Assembly: GCA_022823665.1 (NCBI GenBank)
Contig: JAJEHN010000001.1
Coordinates: 434,001 to 498,000, forward strand
Length of the DNA stretch: 64,000 nucleotides
Source: Thermoanaerobaculia bacterium
GTDB taxonomy: Bacteria > Acidobacteriota > Thermoanaerobaculia > Multivoradales > Multivoraceae
Direction of reading: 5' to 3'
Shown here one piece after another: positions 8,718-17,737 of this stretch; the first letter of the stretch is position 1; every line of letters begins with the position of its first letter. The notes beneath the pieces were generated by a model. That model did not search any database, was not told the origin of the DNA, and saw only the letters and a list, made by a program, of their open reading frames with translations. The position numbers were made by a program, and so were the translations under genes.

Positions 8718-9410
8718 TCAGTACGGGACGCCGGTCGCCCGGCAGACGAACCGCATCAGGGGCGAAGCGGAGACGCAGAGTGCCGTGAACTCGTCCAGAA
8801 AGCCGGCGCGGAGCAGGCGCGTCTGGTTGAGACGCGCCACGGCCATGAAGGACTTCCGTTTGATGTCTTCGATTCGGGGATGATCCGCGTCGAACCCTCG
8901 CGGCGCCCGCTTCAGACTCTCGCCCCCAAGTTCGAGCTCCTCGCCGAGCCCCGGCTTCGAGGTGACCTGGGCCCAGCCGGTTCCGTCCTCCACGATCTGC
9001 TGCCGGATCGCCCGCAGCGCCTCCGGGTGCGGCCGCCACATCCCGCCGCCCATGAACACGCTGCCCGGTTCGATGTGGAGATAGAAGCCGGGCGCATGAG
9101 CATCGCGATGCTGCTCGTGGCGGAAGTGGATGCCGATGTGGGTCTTGTAGGGCCGCTTGTCCCGAGAGAACCGCACGTCCCGGTGGATGCGGAACAGAGA
9201 ACCGCCGACCTTCTTCGGAACCGCAAGAAAGTGGCTGGAGACCTCGTCGATCCGGGTCCCGAAGTCGCTGATGAACTGCAGCGCCGGCTCGCGCACGACG
9301 TCTTCGTAGCGCTCGCCGTTGGCCTTGAACCAGTCGCGCTCGTTGTTCTCCGCGAGGTCGCGCAGAAAGGCGAAGGTCTGTCTCGAGAACGGGTTCTTCC
9401 ACTTGTCCAT
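8718..9410 (-). CDS. DUF2461 family protein (TIGR02453)
   Basis: A 230-residue cytoplasmic protein with the DUF2461 pattern: FLRDLAENNERDWFKANGERY at the start, FRIHRDVRFSRDKRPYKTHIG in the middle, and PGFYLHIEPG followed by GGGMWRP. The function of the family is unknown. GGAG precedes the ATG. It is the only gene on this strand between convergent mutS-like and divergent glpF. Confidence 0.9.
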   Translation of the reverse strand: MDKWKNPFSRQTFAFLRDLAENNERDWFKANGERYEDVVREPALQFISDFGTRIDEVSSHFLAVPKKVGGSLFRIHRDVRFSRDKRPYKTHIGIHFRHEQHRDAHAPGFYLHIEPGSVFMGGGMWRPHPEALRAIRQQIVEDGTGWAQVTSKPGLGEELELGGESLKRAPRGFDADHPRIEDIKRKSFMAVARLNQTRLLRAGFLDEFTALCVSASPLMRFVCRATGVPY

Positions 9411-9502
9411 CGTCCACTTCTCCTCGTGTCACCGGGGCCGTATCTCGCTGGGGAGCGAAGTGTATTCTTCGGGGCCGCGCCGCAGAACAAGAGGAGACCC
9501 GA

Positions 9503-10249
9503 ATGGACATCTTCGTCGCCGAACTGGTCGGCACCGCGCTCCTGATCATCCTGGGCGACGGCGTCGTGGCAAACGTCGTCCTCACCCGGACCAAGGGCAA
9601 CGACGGCGGCTGGATCGTCATCACGACCGGCTGGGGACTCGCCGTCGCGCTCGCCGTTTACAGCGTCGGCCGGATCAGCGGCGCGCATATCAATCCGGCC
9701 GTCAGCGTCGGCCTGTGGTCGATCGGCCAACTCGAGACGGCCCTGCTGCCGACCTACATCGGCGCGCAGTTGCTGGGCGCCTTCCTCGGCGCGGTCGTCG
9801 TCTACCTCACCTACCGGCCCCACTGGGCGGTCACCACCGATCAGTCGGCGAAGCTCGGCGTCTTCTGCACCGCTCCGGAGATTCCGCGACGCCGCGGCGC
9901 GAACTTCGTGACCGAGGTGGTCGGCACCGCCGTCCTCGTCTTCGGCGTGCTGGCCATCGCGGCCAACGCCTCCGAGCTCGCCGGTGAGATCGACCTCTCG
10001 GCGGTGTTCGCCACGGGCATCAACCCCCTCCTCGTCGGCTTCCTGGTCTGGGGGATCGGGCTCTCGCTGGGCGGCCCCACGGGCTACGCAATCAACCCCG
10101 CGCGCGACCTGGGCCCGCGCATCGCCCACGCGGTCCTGCCGATCCCCGGCAAGGGCGGCTCGGACTGGGGCTACGCCTGGGTACCGGTGCTGGGACCGCT
10201 GGCCGGCGGCGTCCTCGGCGCGCTGGCCTTCCGGACTCTCGGCTGGTAG
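9503..10249 (+). CDS. glpF: Glycerol facilitator / aquaglyceroporin (MIP family)
   Basis: A six-helix inner-membrane channel. The two pore loops carry NPA at about 64-66 (INPAVS) and NPA at about 198-200 (INPARD). The Asp after the second NPAR is the classical mark of glycerol-conducting GlpF rather than water-only aquaporins. AGGAG precedes the ATG. It lies 12 bp upstream of glycerol kinase, so the pair imports glycerol and traps it as glycerol-3-phosphate. Confidence 0.94.
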   Translation: MDIFVAELVGTALLIILGDGVVANVVLTRTKGNDGGWIVITTGWGLAVALAVYSVGRISGAHINPAVSVGLWSIGQLETALLPTYIGAQLLGAFLGAVVVYLTYRPHWAVTTDQSAKLGVFCTAPEIPRRRGANFVTEVVGTAVLVFGVLAIAANASELAGEIDLSAVFATGINPLLVGFLVWGIGLSLGGPTGYAINPARDLGPRIAHAVLPIPGKGGSDWGYAWVPVLGPLAGGVLGALAFRTLGW

Positions 10250-10261
10250 GGGAAGCCGAAC

Positions 10262-11749
10262 ATGACCTACGTTCTCGCTCTGGACCAGGGCACCACGTCC
10301 AGCCGCTCCATCCTGTTCGAGCGCCAGGGAACCGCCGCCGCCTCCGCGCAGGAGGAGTTCCCGCAGCTCTACCCCTCGCCCGGCCACGTCGAACACGATC
10401 CCGAGGCCATCTGGAACACTCAGGTCGAAACGGCCCGCGCCGCGATCAGGAAGGCTGGCGCGGCCACTTCGGACATCGCCGCCATCGGCATCGCCAACCA
10501 GCGCGAGACGGTCGTGCTCTGGGAGCGCGACAGCGGCAAGCCGGTCGACAAGGCGATCGTCTGGCAGAGCCGGATCACCGCGCCGCTGTGCGAGGAGCTG
10601 AAGGAGCAGGGTCACGAGGACCTGTTCCGCGCGAAGACCGGACTCGTGCTCGACCCCTACTTCTCCGGCACGAAGATCGCCCATCTCCTGGAGAAGCACG
10701 ATCTCCATGCCCGGGCGGCGCGGGGCGAGATCCTGGCCGGCACGATCGACAGCTTCCTGCTCTGGCGGCTGACCGGCGGCCAGGTTCACGCGACCGACGC
10801 GAGCAACGCCTCGCGCACCCTGCTCTTCGACATCCACCGCCTGGACTGGGACGACGAGCTGCTCGGGATCCTGGGCGTGCCGCGCGCCATGCTGCCCGAA
10901 GTCCGCGACTCGAGCGGCGACTTCGGTCACACCGAGGCGGATCTCTTCGGCCGTCCGATCAGGGTCTCCGGCATCGCCGGCGACCAGCAGGCGGCGACCT
11001 TCGGCCAGGCCTGCTTCGAACGGGGCATGGTCAAGAACACCTACGGCACGGGCTGCTTCATCCTGATGAACACCGGCAGCCGTGCGGTCGCATCGGAGAA
11101 CGGTCTGCTCTCCACCGTCGGCTGGGTGCTCGACGGGCAGCCCACCTACTGCCTGGAGGGTTCGGTCTTCGTCGGCGGCGCCGCGGTCCAGTGGCTGCGC
11201 GACGGCCTCGGCCTGATCGAGAGGTCCGAGCAGGTCGAGGAACTCGCGGCGGCCGAGAAGGACAGCGGCGGCGTCTACCTGGTGCCCGCCTTCGTCGGCC
11301 TCGGGGCGCCTTACTGGGACCCCTACGCGCGGGGCCTCCTGATCGGCCTGGAGCGGTCGACCACGGCCGGCCACGTGGCCAGAGCCACGGTCGAGTCGAT
11401 GGCGTACCAGAGTCTCGACGTCGTGCGCGCCATGGAGGCGGACGCCGGGTCCGGCATGAGCGGCCTCCGGGTCGACGGTGGCGCGGCGGTAAACGACGAC
11501 CTGATGCAGTTCCAGGCCGACCTGCTGGGCGCCCGTGTCCAGCGCCCGGTGGTCGCGGAGACCACGGCGCTGGGGGCCGCCTACCTCGCCGGGCTGGCGA
11601 CCGGCGTCTGGTCCGACCAGGACGACGTGACCAGGAACTGGGCGCTCGACCGCGAGTTCGAGCCGGTGTCCTCGCCGGCCGAGCAGGAGCGCCTGGCCGC
11701 CGGCTGGCTGCGCGCCGTCGAGAGATCCCGGGGCTGGGTCGAGCCCTGA
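10262..11749 (+). CDS. glpK: Glycerol kinase
   Basis: Phosphorylates glycerol with ATP to sn-glycerol-3-phosphate. The 495-residue FGGY-family protein starts with the phosphate-binding [11 protein letters not shown], has IANQRET and the VWQSR segment for substrate binding, GIAGDQQAA with the catalytic-base Asp, TYGTGCF, and the C-terminal [16 protein letters not shown] nucleotide region. Length is standard. It is cotranscribed with glpF; no glpD or gpsA is in the window, so the next step of glycerol use must be encoded elsewhere. Confidence 0.96.
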   Translation: MTYVLALDQGTTSSRSILFERQGTAAASAQEEFPQLYPSPGHVEHDPEAIWNTQVETARAAIRKAGAATSDIAAIGIANQRETVVLWERDSGKPVDKAIVWQSRITAPLCEELKEQGHEDLFRAKTGLVLDPYFSGTKIAHLLEKHDLHARAARGEILAGTIDSFLLWRLTGGQVHATDASNASRTLLFDIHRLDWDDELLGILGVPRAMLPEVRDSSGDFGHTEADLFGRPIRVSGIAGDQQAATFGQACFERGMVKNTYGTGCFILMNTGSRAVASENGLLSTVGWVLDGQPTYCLEGSVFVGGAAVQWLRDGLGLIERSEQVEELAAAEKDSGGVYLVPAFVGLGAPYWDPYARGLLIGLERSTTAGHVARATVESMAYQSLDVVRAMEADAGSGMSGLRVDGGAAVNDDLMQFQADLLGARVQRPVVAETTALGAAYLAGLATGVWSDQDDVTRNWALDREFEPVSSPAEQERLAAGWLRAVERSRGWVEP

Positions 11750-11808
11750 GGCCACGCTGCGGTACGCTCTCGCACCGCCAACAAGCCACCACGGATCCGG
11801 AGAACTCC

Positions 11809-12636
11809 ATGACCGATGTAGCCGCCCGCCCACGCCTCACCGTCGACATCGAAGCCGGCGTCGCCGACGTGCGCCTCGACCGCGCGGACAAGCTGAACGC
11901 GCTGGACGGCGCGATGTTCGACGCCCTGGGCAGCACCGCCCGCGAGCTGGCCGAAGACTCGTCCGTGCGGGCGGTCGTGCTCTCCGGCAACGGCCGTGCC
12001 TTCTGCGCCGGCCTCGACTTCGGCAGCTTCCGCGCCATGCAGCAGGGCGCGGGAAGCGACTCGTCGCCGCGCGAGCTCGTGGCGCGCAGCGACGATAACC
12101 CGGCCAACCGCGCCCAGTTCGCGGTCTGGGGCTGGCACGCGATGCCCGTTCCCGTGATCGCGGCGGTGCACGGCGTGGCCTACGGCGGCGGCTTCCAGCT
12201 CGCGGTGGGCGCCGACCTGCGCGTCGTCCACCCGGAAGCCCGGCTCTCGGTGCGCGAGATCGTCTGGGGCCTGATCCCCGACATGGCCGGTCCCCAGTTG
12301 CTGCGGCACCTGGTGCGCTCCGACATCGCCAAGGAGCTGACTTTCACCGGCCGCGTGATCAGCGGCGTCGAAGCCGCGGAGCTCGGGCTGGCCACCCGGC
12401 TGTCCGAACAGCCGCTGGACGACGCCCTCGCCCTCGCGCGCGAGATCGCCGGCAACTCGCCGCACGCGATTCGCGCCGCCAAGCAGGTGCTCGACACCGC
12501 CACGACGGCCAGCGTCCGCGAAGGGCTCGAGACCGAGGAGCGGCTGCAGGTCAGCCTGATCGGTTCACCGAATCAGGTCGAAGCGGTGACGGCGAACATG
12601 CAGAAGCGGGCGCCGAACTTCGCCGACGTGGACTGA
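11809..12636 (+). CDS. Crotonase-family protein (enoyl-CoA hydratase/isomerase-like)
   Basis: A 275-residue crotonase fold protein with FCAGLDF and GGGF forming the CoA oxyanion hole. The first catalytic Glu of enoyl-CoA hydratase is replaced by Gln (GGGFQLAVGAD), while the second Glu is kept (VREIVWGLIPD), followed eight residues later by an Asp that aligns by eye with an active-site Asp of dienoyl-CoA isomerases. It is therefore unlikely to be a standard hydratase; an isomerase or another acyl-CoA activity is more plausible. It lies 59 bp after glpK on the same strand. Confidence 0.85.
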   Translation: MTDVAARPRLTVDIEAGVADVRLDRADKLNALDGAMFDALGSTARELAEDSSVRAVVLSGNGRAFCAGLDFGSFRAMQQGAGSDSSPRELVARSDDNPANRAQFAVWGWHAMPVPVIAAVHGVAYGGGFQLAVGADLRVVHPEARLSVREIVWGLIPDMAGPQLLRHLVRSDIAKELTFTGRVISGVEAAELGLATRLSEQPLDDALALAREIAGNSPHAIRAAKQVLDTATTASVREGLETEERLQVSLIGSPNQVEAVTANMQKRAPNFADVD

Positions 12637-12641
12637 GGGGC

Positions 12642-12663
12642 GGGGGCGGCCCCAGCCGTCCCC
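12642..12663. terminator. Possible bidirectional hairpin terminator
   Basis: Between two convergent stops, GGGGGCGG (12642-12649) can pair with CCGTCCCC (12656-12663) around a 6-base loop, giving an 8-bp GC-rich stem with one G.U pair. There is no U-tract, so intrinsic termination is only a suggestion; the stem touches the stop codon of ppk1. Confidence 0.3.
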
Positions 12664-14861
12664 TACTCCAGGTGCCAGCCGTGGCTGCCCTGGAGCAGCG
12701 CGCGCTGGGAGTCGAAGGGATCGCCGCCGGCCTCCGGCTCGACCCGGCTGTAGCCGCCATCCGGCTCGAGCCGCCGGCAGTTCGCCGTGTCGACGAGGTG
12801 CGGCGCCAGGATGTCCCTGAGCGCCGCCTCGCGCAGGCCCGGATCGAGGATCGGACACAGCAGTTCGACGCGGCCATTCAGGTTGCGTGGCATCAGGTCG
12901 GCGCTGCCCGTGAACAACTCCTCGTCTCCGCCGTTCCGGAAGTAGTAGAGCCGCGAGTGCTCCAGGAAGCGCCCGACGATCGAGGTCACGGAAATGTTCT
13001 CGGACAGGCCCGGCACTCCCGGACGCAGGCAGCAGATTCCCCGCACCTGCAGCAGCACCTCGACCCCGGCCTGTGAGGCGCGATACAGGGCGTCGATGCA
13101 CTCGCGATCGACCAGCGAGTTCATCTTGAAGATCAGGCGGCCGTCACCGCGCAACCGGTGACCCTCGATCTCACGGTCGATTCGCCGGATGAGTTCGCCG
13201 CGCATCTGGTACGGCGCGACCAGAAGCCGGCTGTAACGCTCCTCGCGGGCATAGCCGGTGATCGCGTTGAACAGTTTGGCCACGTCCGAAGCGATCTCGG
13301 AGTCGTCCGTCAGGAGCCCGATGTCCGTGTAGATGCGGGCCGTGACCGGGTTGTAGTTGCCCGTCGCGACGTGGACATACGAATGGAGCTTGCCCGCCTC
13401 GCGCCTCACCACGAGACACATCTTGGCGTGGGTCTTGAGCCCCATCACGCCGTACACCACGTGAACGCCGGCGGCCTCCAGCGCCCGCGCCCAGCCAATG
13501 TTGTACTCCTCGTCGAAGCGCGCCTTCAGCTCGACCAGGACCGAAACCTGCTTGCCCTTCTGGCGCGCCTCCATCAGGGCCTCGACGACCGGCGAGTTCG
13601 CGCCCACGCGGTAGAGGGTCTGCTTGATTGCGATCACGTCCGGGTCGGCCGCCGCCTCCCGTAGCAGCCGCACCACGGGGGAGAAACTGTCGTAGGGGTG
13701 GTACAGGAGGTGATCGCGCCGGCGGATCGCCCCGAACAGGGATTCCTCGCTCCTGAGCGCGGCCGGCCGCACGGGACGGATCGCGCTGTCGCGAAGCTCT
13801 GGCCGGTCGAGGAAGGCGATCTCGCTCAGGTCGGCCAGGCCGAGGGGCGACGGCAGGGTGTCGACCTGGAACGGCGCCAGCCCCATGTTCTGCTCGAGGA
13901 GGGTCCGGATCCGCTTCGGCATGTCCTCGCGCACCTCGAGGCGCACGACGGAACCGAAGTGCCGCTGCCCGACGACCTCGACGATCGCCGTCAGGAGGTC
14001 GCCCGCCTCGTCCTCCTCGATGTCCAGGTCGGCGTCCCGCGTGACCCGGAACGTGTACGCGGCCGCGATCTTCAGGCCGGGGAAGAGCAGGTCGAGATTC
14101 GCGGCGATCAGCTCTTCCATCCAGACGAACTTGCCGCGCCCCGATTCCAGGCCGAGTTCGTCCCGGCCACTGCCCGGCGCCAGGACCAGCCGCGGCAACA
14201 CCTGGGGCACCTTGACCCTGGCGAAGCGCTCTACCTGGTTGCCGTCTTCGATCACTACCGCCAGGTTCAGACTGAGATTCGAGACGTGGGGGAAGGGATG
14301 GCTCGGGTCGAACGCCAGCGGCGTCAGCACGGGGAAGATGTCGCGCTTGAAGTACGTCCGCAGCTTCCGTTTCTTCTTCGCCGAGAGGTCGTCGTAGGAG
14401 ACGATCGCGATCCCTTCGTCCTTGAGCTGCGGCAGCAGGTCGTCGTGCCAGCAGCCGTAGACGAGCCGGCGTTCGCTCTCGAGATGGGAACGGATGCCCG
14501 CCAGCTGCTCGGACGGTGTCATCCCGTCGGGAGGCGCCTCCAGTGCGCCGCGTTCGAGCTGCCTCACGAGACCCGCGACGCGAACCATGAAGAACTCGTC
14601 CAGGTTGCTGCCGTAGATCGACAGGAACTTGACCCGCTCGAGCAGGGGATGCCGGGAATCGCGCGCCTCCTCGAGAACCCGGCTGTTGAACTGGAGCCAG
14701 CTCAACTCCCGGTTGTTGTAGTGCTCGGGAAGGCCGGGCTCGATGGCCGGCGCGAGCCGCCTGGGACGCGCGTCCGGCTCCGACTCGACAGGCTCGGCCG
14801 GCGCCGTCGCGGTCGACGGCTCCATCAGATCCTCAGCGGCTGCAGTCTCCGGGTACGCCAC
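12663..14861 (-). CDS. ppk1: Polyphosphate kinase 1
   Basis: Reversibly polymerises the gamma-phosphate of ATP into inorganic polyphosphate. The order of PPK1 domains is present: N-domain YNNRELSWLQFNSRVLEEA, head domain with GSNLDEFFMVRV, and the two phospholipase-D-like catalytic domains with GLKTHAK (His about 478, the phosphohistidine position) and VHVATGNYN, then SIVGRFLEHSRLYYF. The length, 732, is normal; the first 40 or so residues are a non-conserved acidic leader, and ATG at codon 13 is an alternative start. It lies 39 bp downstream of the phosphatase gene. Confidence 0.95.
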   Translation of the reverse strand: MAYPETAAAEDLMEPSTATAPAEPVESEPDARPRRLAPAIEPGLPEHYNNRELSWLQFNSRVLEEARDSRHPLLERVKFLSIYGSNLDEFFMVRVAGLVRQLERGALEAPPDGMTPSEQLAGIRSHLESERRLVYGCWHDDLLPQLKDEGIAIVSYDDLSAKKKRKLRTYFKRDIFPVLTPLAFDPSHPFPHVSNLSLNLAVVIEDGNQVERFARVKVPQVLPRLVLAPGSGRDELGLESGRGKFVWMEELIAANLDLLFPGLKIAAAYTFRVTRDADLDIEEDEAGDLLTAIVEVVGQRHFGSVVRLEVREDMPKRIRTLLEQNMGLAPFQVDTLPSPLGLADLSEIAFLDRPELRDSAIRPVRPAALRSEESLFGAIRRRDHLLYHPYDSFSPVVRLLREAAADPDVIAIKQTLYRVGANSPVVEALMEARQKGKQVSVLVELKARFDEEYNIGWARALEAAGVHVVYGVMGLKTHAKMCLVVRREAGKLHSYVHVATGNYNPVTARIYTDIGLLTDDSEIASDVAKLFNAITGYAREERYSRLLVAPYQMRGELIRRIDREIEGHRLRGDGRLIFKMNSLVDRECIDALYRASQAGVEVLLQVRGICCLRPGVPGLSENISVTSIVGRFLEHSRLYYFRNGGDEELFTGSADLMPRNLNGRVELLCPILDPGLREAALRDILAPHLVDTANCRRLEPDGGYSRVEPEAGGDPFDSQRALLQGSHGWHLE

Positions 14862-14900
14862 GGTAACCGCTGATTCTACACCGGTTCCGGCTTGCTCGGG

Positions 14901-16862
14901 TCACTCGGACGGACGGCGCCTGACCACGACGAAGGTCACGTCGTCGGCGGGAACTCCCTGTGGGGAGAGTTCCTCAACCCAGCGCTCGAACTCGGCGACC
15001 GCTTCCCGCGCCGGGCGCTGGCCGACCTCGAGCCATCGCTCGGCGATCGCCGGATAGCCCACCGGCTCGCCACTCGCATCCAGCATCTCGGGCAAGCCGT
15101 CGCTCATCAGGAGCGCCGCGTCGCCCGGTTCGAGGCGCACCCGATGTCCTTCGTACGACGCGACGGCCAGGGTGCCTAGCGGCACGCCGGAACTCATGAT
15201 CTCCTCGACTTCTCCCGACGGACAACGGCTGATCAGCACTGGCGGCATACCCGCGGAAGCCAGGTCGAGGACCCCCTCCCGATAGCGCGCGAGCACCAGG
15301 GCCATCGCGCGGCGGCCCAGGTTCATCGAACGGATCGTCGCCGTCGCACGGGACAGGAAGTCGGCAAGGTCGAGACCCATGTCGGCCGACGCGAGCAGCG
15401 TCTTGACCACGGTCACCATCGTGCCGGCGCGCGCCCCGTGGCCGGTCGCGTCGCCGACCGCGATCGTGAGCGAACCGTCCTGCCGGGGCCGGCTGAAGTC
15501 GTAGTAGTCACCCCCGACCTCCGAGGCCGTGCGCAGGAACACGGCGATCTCGAGGTCGGGGTGCTCAGGGAGGGCGGCGGGCAGCAGCGAGAGCTGGAAA
15601 CTGCGGGCTTCCTCGAGCTCCCGCGTCTGACGCTCGTTCTCGGCCTCCAGCAGGCGCCGGTCGACCTCCTGCTGCCGGCGATGCCGCTCCTGTTCGACCA
15701 ACTGGCGCCGGCTCTTCTCCTGGTCGCGCGCCATGCGGTTGAACGCTTCCCCCAGCTTGCCGACCTCGTCGCGTCCGCCGAGTCGCGCCCGCGCCGCAGC
15801 ATCGCCGCGGGCCAGACGATCGACCTGCCTGGTCAGGTGGCTCAGCCGGCGCGTGAGGCGATTGGCCAGCGGAGCGGCGGCGAACAGGGACAGGCTCATC
15901 AGGCCGACGCCGACGCCCAGGTTGCGAAGCGATGCACTCCTCATTTCGGCGAGCGACGGGCCGATTGGACGCACGATGCCATAGATCAACTCGCCTTCCG
16001 CGGCGGCCTGCGTGGCGACGACCCATTCGCTCAGGCCCCGACAGAGATCTTCGTGCCCGGCGGCAAGCGCGTCGAGGAGAGGTTCGTCGCCGGCGCAGTG
16101 CACCTCTTCGAGAAGTTCCAGTTCCTCGGTCCCGGAAGTGTAGATCTCGCCCTCCCCGTCCAGTGCGAACGGAACCGCACCGCCGCCGCGAGGTATGCGG
16201 CGCAAGACGTTTCGCATCAGGTTCTCGGGCCGGATAGCGGCTTCCAGGTGCGCCACAACGCCGCCGTCCCGGTGAACGGGAGAAGAGACGGGTCCGCCGA
16301 AGACCCGAGTGGCCCAGGCACGGCCTCTGCGCGCCCACTCGGCATCCCTCGCCCGATCCCCTGCTTCTCCACGTTCCGTGGATCGTCCGCCGGGAGCGCC
16401 GCCGGCCGGGAGACGGTCCGGGTTGCCGCCTCGCGACCAGAGGAAGCGTCGACCTTCGGTGGCCCGGAGCCCGCGCAGACCGCGATCCCCCCCACCGGTT
16501 TCCGGGCCTTCGTCAACACTCGGCCCGGTTCCCGGTGGGGTCGCCGGGACGAGTTCGAGCGCATCGACGAAGTCCGCGCCATCACCCATGTTGCTCCAGA
16601 GGAACTCCGCCAGAGCCTCCGGGTCGGCGTACTGGGGGTCGTCGAAGGGCAGCATCGTGCCAAGCCTCCGAACGTACCCCTCCAGGTCGTCCCTGGCGCG
16701 GAACAGACCGACCGATATCTGCCTCGTGACCTCCAGGGACTCTGCCTCGACCGCGGCCCGAAACGCCCTCGTCGAGGAGACGTAGGAGTAGCCGACGATG
16801 CCGGCCAACGGAAGCACCGCCAGCACCAGGAAGGCGAGAATCAGTTGACTACGGAGTCTCAT
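14901..16862 (-). CDS. Membrane SpoIIE/RsbU-type serine phosphatase with HAMP domain
   Basis: A sensor phosphatase. An N-terminal helix (about 7-27) and a second membrane helix (about 315-340) enclose a roughly 290-residue extracytoplasmic sensory region with low-complexity Gly/Arg-rich stretches. A HAMP domain (about 340-395) and a coiled coil (about 395-440) lead to a PP2C-like SpoIIE domain with metal-binding motifs GGDYYDF, VGDATGHG, MSDGLPE and ADDVTF. Such enzymes dephosphorylate STAS anti-anti-sigma factors in partner-switching stress pathways; no STAS or RsbW partner is in the window. The start overlaps the end of trmJ by 14 bp. Confidence 0.92.
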   Translation of the reverse strand: MRLRSQLILAFLVLAVLPLAGIVGYSYVSSTRAFRAAVEAESLEVTRQISVGLFRARDDLEGYVRRLGTMLPFDDPQYADPEALAEFLWSNMGDGADFVDALELVPATPPGTGPSVDEGPETGGGDRGLRGLRATEGRRFLWSRGGNPDRLPAGGAPGGRSTERGEAGDRARDAEWARRGRAWATRVFGGPVSSPVHRDGGVVAHLEAAIRPENLMRNVLRRIPRGGGAVPFALDGEGEIYTSGTEELELLEEVHCAGDEPLLDALAAGHEDLCRGLSEWVVATQAAAEGELIYGIVRPIGPSLAEMRSASLRNLGVGVGLMSLSLFAAAPLANRLTRRLSHLTRQVDRLARGDAAARARLGGRDEVGKLGEAFNRMARDQEKSRRQLVEQERHRRQQEVDRRLLEAENERQTRELEEARSFQLSLLPAALPEHPDLEIAVFLRTASEVGGDYYDFSRPRQDGSLTIAVGDATGHGARAGTMVTVVKTLLASADMGLDLADFLSRATATIRSMNLGRRAMALVLARYREGVLDLASAGMPPVLISRCPSGEVEEIMSSGVPLGTLAVASYEGHRVRLEPGDAALLMSDGLPEMLDASGEPVGYPAIAERWLEVGQRPAREAVAEFERWVEELSPQGVPADDVTFVVVRRRPSE

Positions 16863-17718
16863 CTTCAGTCCAACCAGCTTCGGACCCGCGAGCTTCCCCG
16901 TCCGCCGAGTCCCGCCCCGCCGGCTGCCGCACCCGTTTGCCGTCCTTGCGGCGACCGGAAAGAGAACTCACCACGCCGTGCAACGCCCTTACCTCGTGTT
17001 CCCTGAGTTCGGCGCGGTGGAGGATGCTCCTCAGGTTGCGAACCATGATGCCACGCTTCTCCGCCACCCGCAGGAAGCCCGAGGCGTCGAGCTCCTGCTC
17101 CAAGTGCTCGAAGAGGTTCACGAGCTGCGCCGAGGTGGCCGGAAGCGTCGCCGAACGCTGGTCGGGCGGCGCCGTGGCGGCTCCGGACGCACCCTCGAAC
17201 CACGCCCAGGCGACCAGCAGCACCGCCTGGGCCAGGTTGAGGGACGAGTACCCAGGGTTCAACGGAATGTGGACGATGTGCGAGGCCAGAGCCACGTCGT
17301 CGTTGTCGAGACCGGCCCTTTCCGGACCGAACAGCACTCCCGAGCGCTGCCCTCGCGCCGCGCGCTCCCTGACCTCGGCCGCCAGCTCCCGAGGGCCGAT
17401 CGCGGGCTTCAGCATGTCCCGGCGCCGGGCCGTCGTCGCGTAGACGCGGTGCAGGTCGGCGACCGCCGCGGCCGTGGTCGCGAACACCCGTGCCCGGTCG
17501 ACGACCTCGCGCGACGCCCCGGTGGCCATCGCCTGCGCGCGCTCGTTCGGCCAGCCGTCGCGCGGCGAAACCAGTCGCAGCTCGGTCAGGCCGCAGTTCA
17601 GCATCGCCCGGGCCGTGGCGCCGACGTTCTCGCCCATCTGCGGCCCGACCAGGACGATCACGGGCGGCCCTGAACCCGGGTGGCGCGACCCCGCGACAGC
17701 GTTGCGTTCCCGAACCAC
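16849..17718 (-). CDS. trmJ: tRNA (cytidine/uridine-2'-O)-methyltransferase TrmJ-like
   Basis: A SPOUT-class 2'-O-ribose methyltransferase that modifies position 32 of tRNAs. The N-terminus has VLVGPQMGENVGATARAM, the middle FGPERAGLDNDD, and the SAM-binding knot region VHIPLNPGYSSLNLAQAV, all TrmJ marks. The C-terminal ~100 residues form a helical extension with LFEHLEQELDASGF, as in bacterial TrmJ. The start is GTG 17718, 19 bp from the divergent helicase start. The last bases overlap the phosphatase gene. Confidence 0.92.
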   Translation of the reverse strand: MVRERNAVAGSRHPGSGPPVIVLVGPQMGENVGATARAMLNCGLTELRLVSPRDGWPNERAQAMATGASREVVDRARVFATTAAAVADLHRVYATTARRRDMLKPAIGPRELAAEVRERAARGQRSGVLFGPERAGLDNDDVALASHIVHIPLNPGYSSLNLAQAVLLVAWAWFEGASGAATAPPDQRSATLPATSAQLVNLFEHLEQELDASGFLRVAEKRGIMVRNLRSILHRAELREHEVRALHGVVSSLSGRRKDGKRVRQPAGRDSADGEARGSEAGWTEDETP

Positions 17719-17737
17719 AGCCCCCTAGGCTACACAC

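Noticed and set aside
9459..9470. GTGTATTCTT upstream of glpF, also at 25245, as a shared promoter box
   Set aside because: No convincing -35 element at normal spacing in either place; two short matches are not enough.
8912..11833. 973-codon minus-strand ORF opposite glpF and glpK
   Set aside because: GC-rich shadow; opposite strand encodes clear GlpF and GlpK with all motifs.
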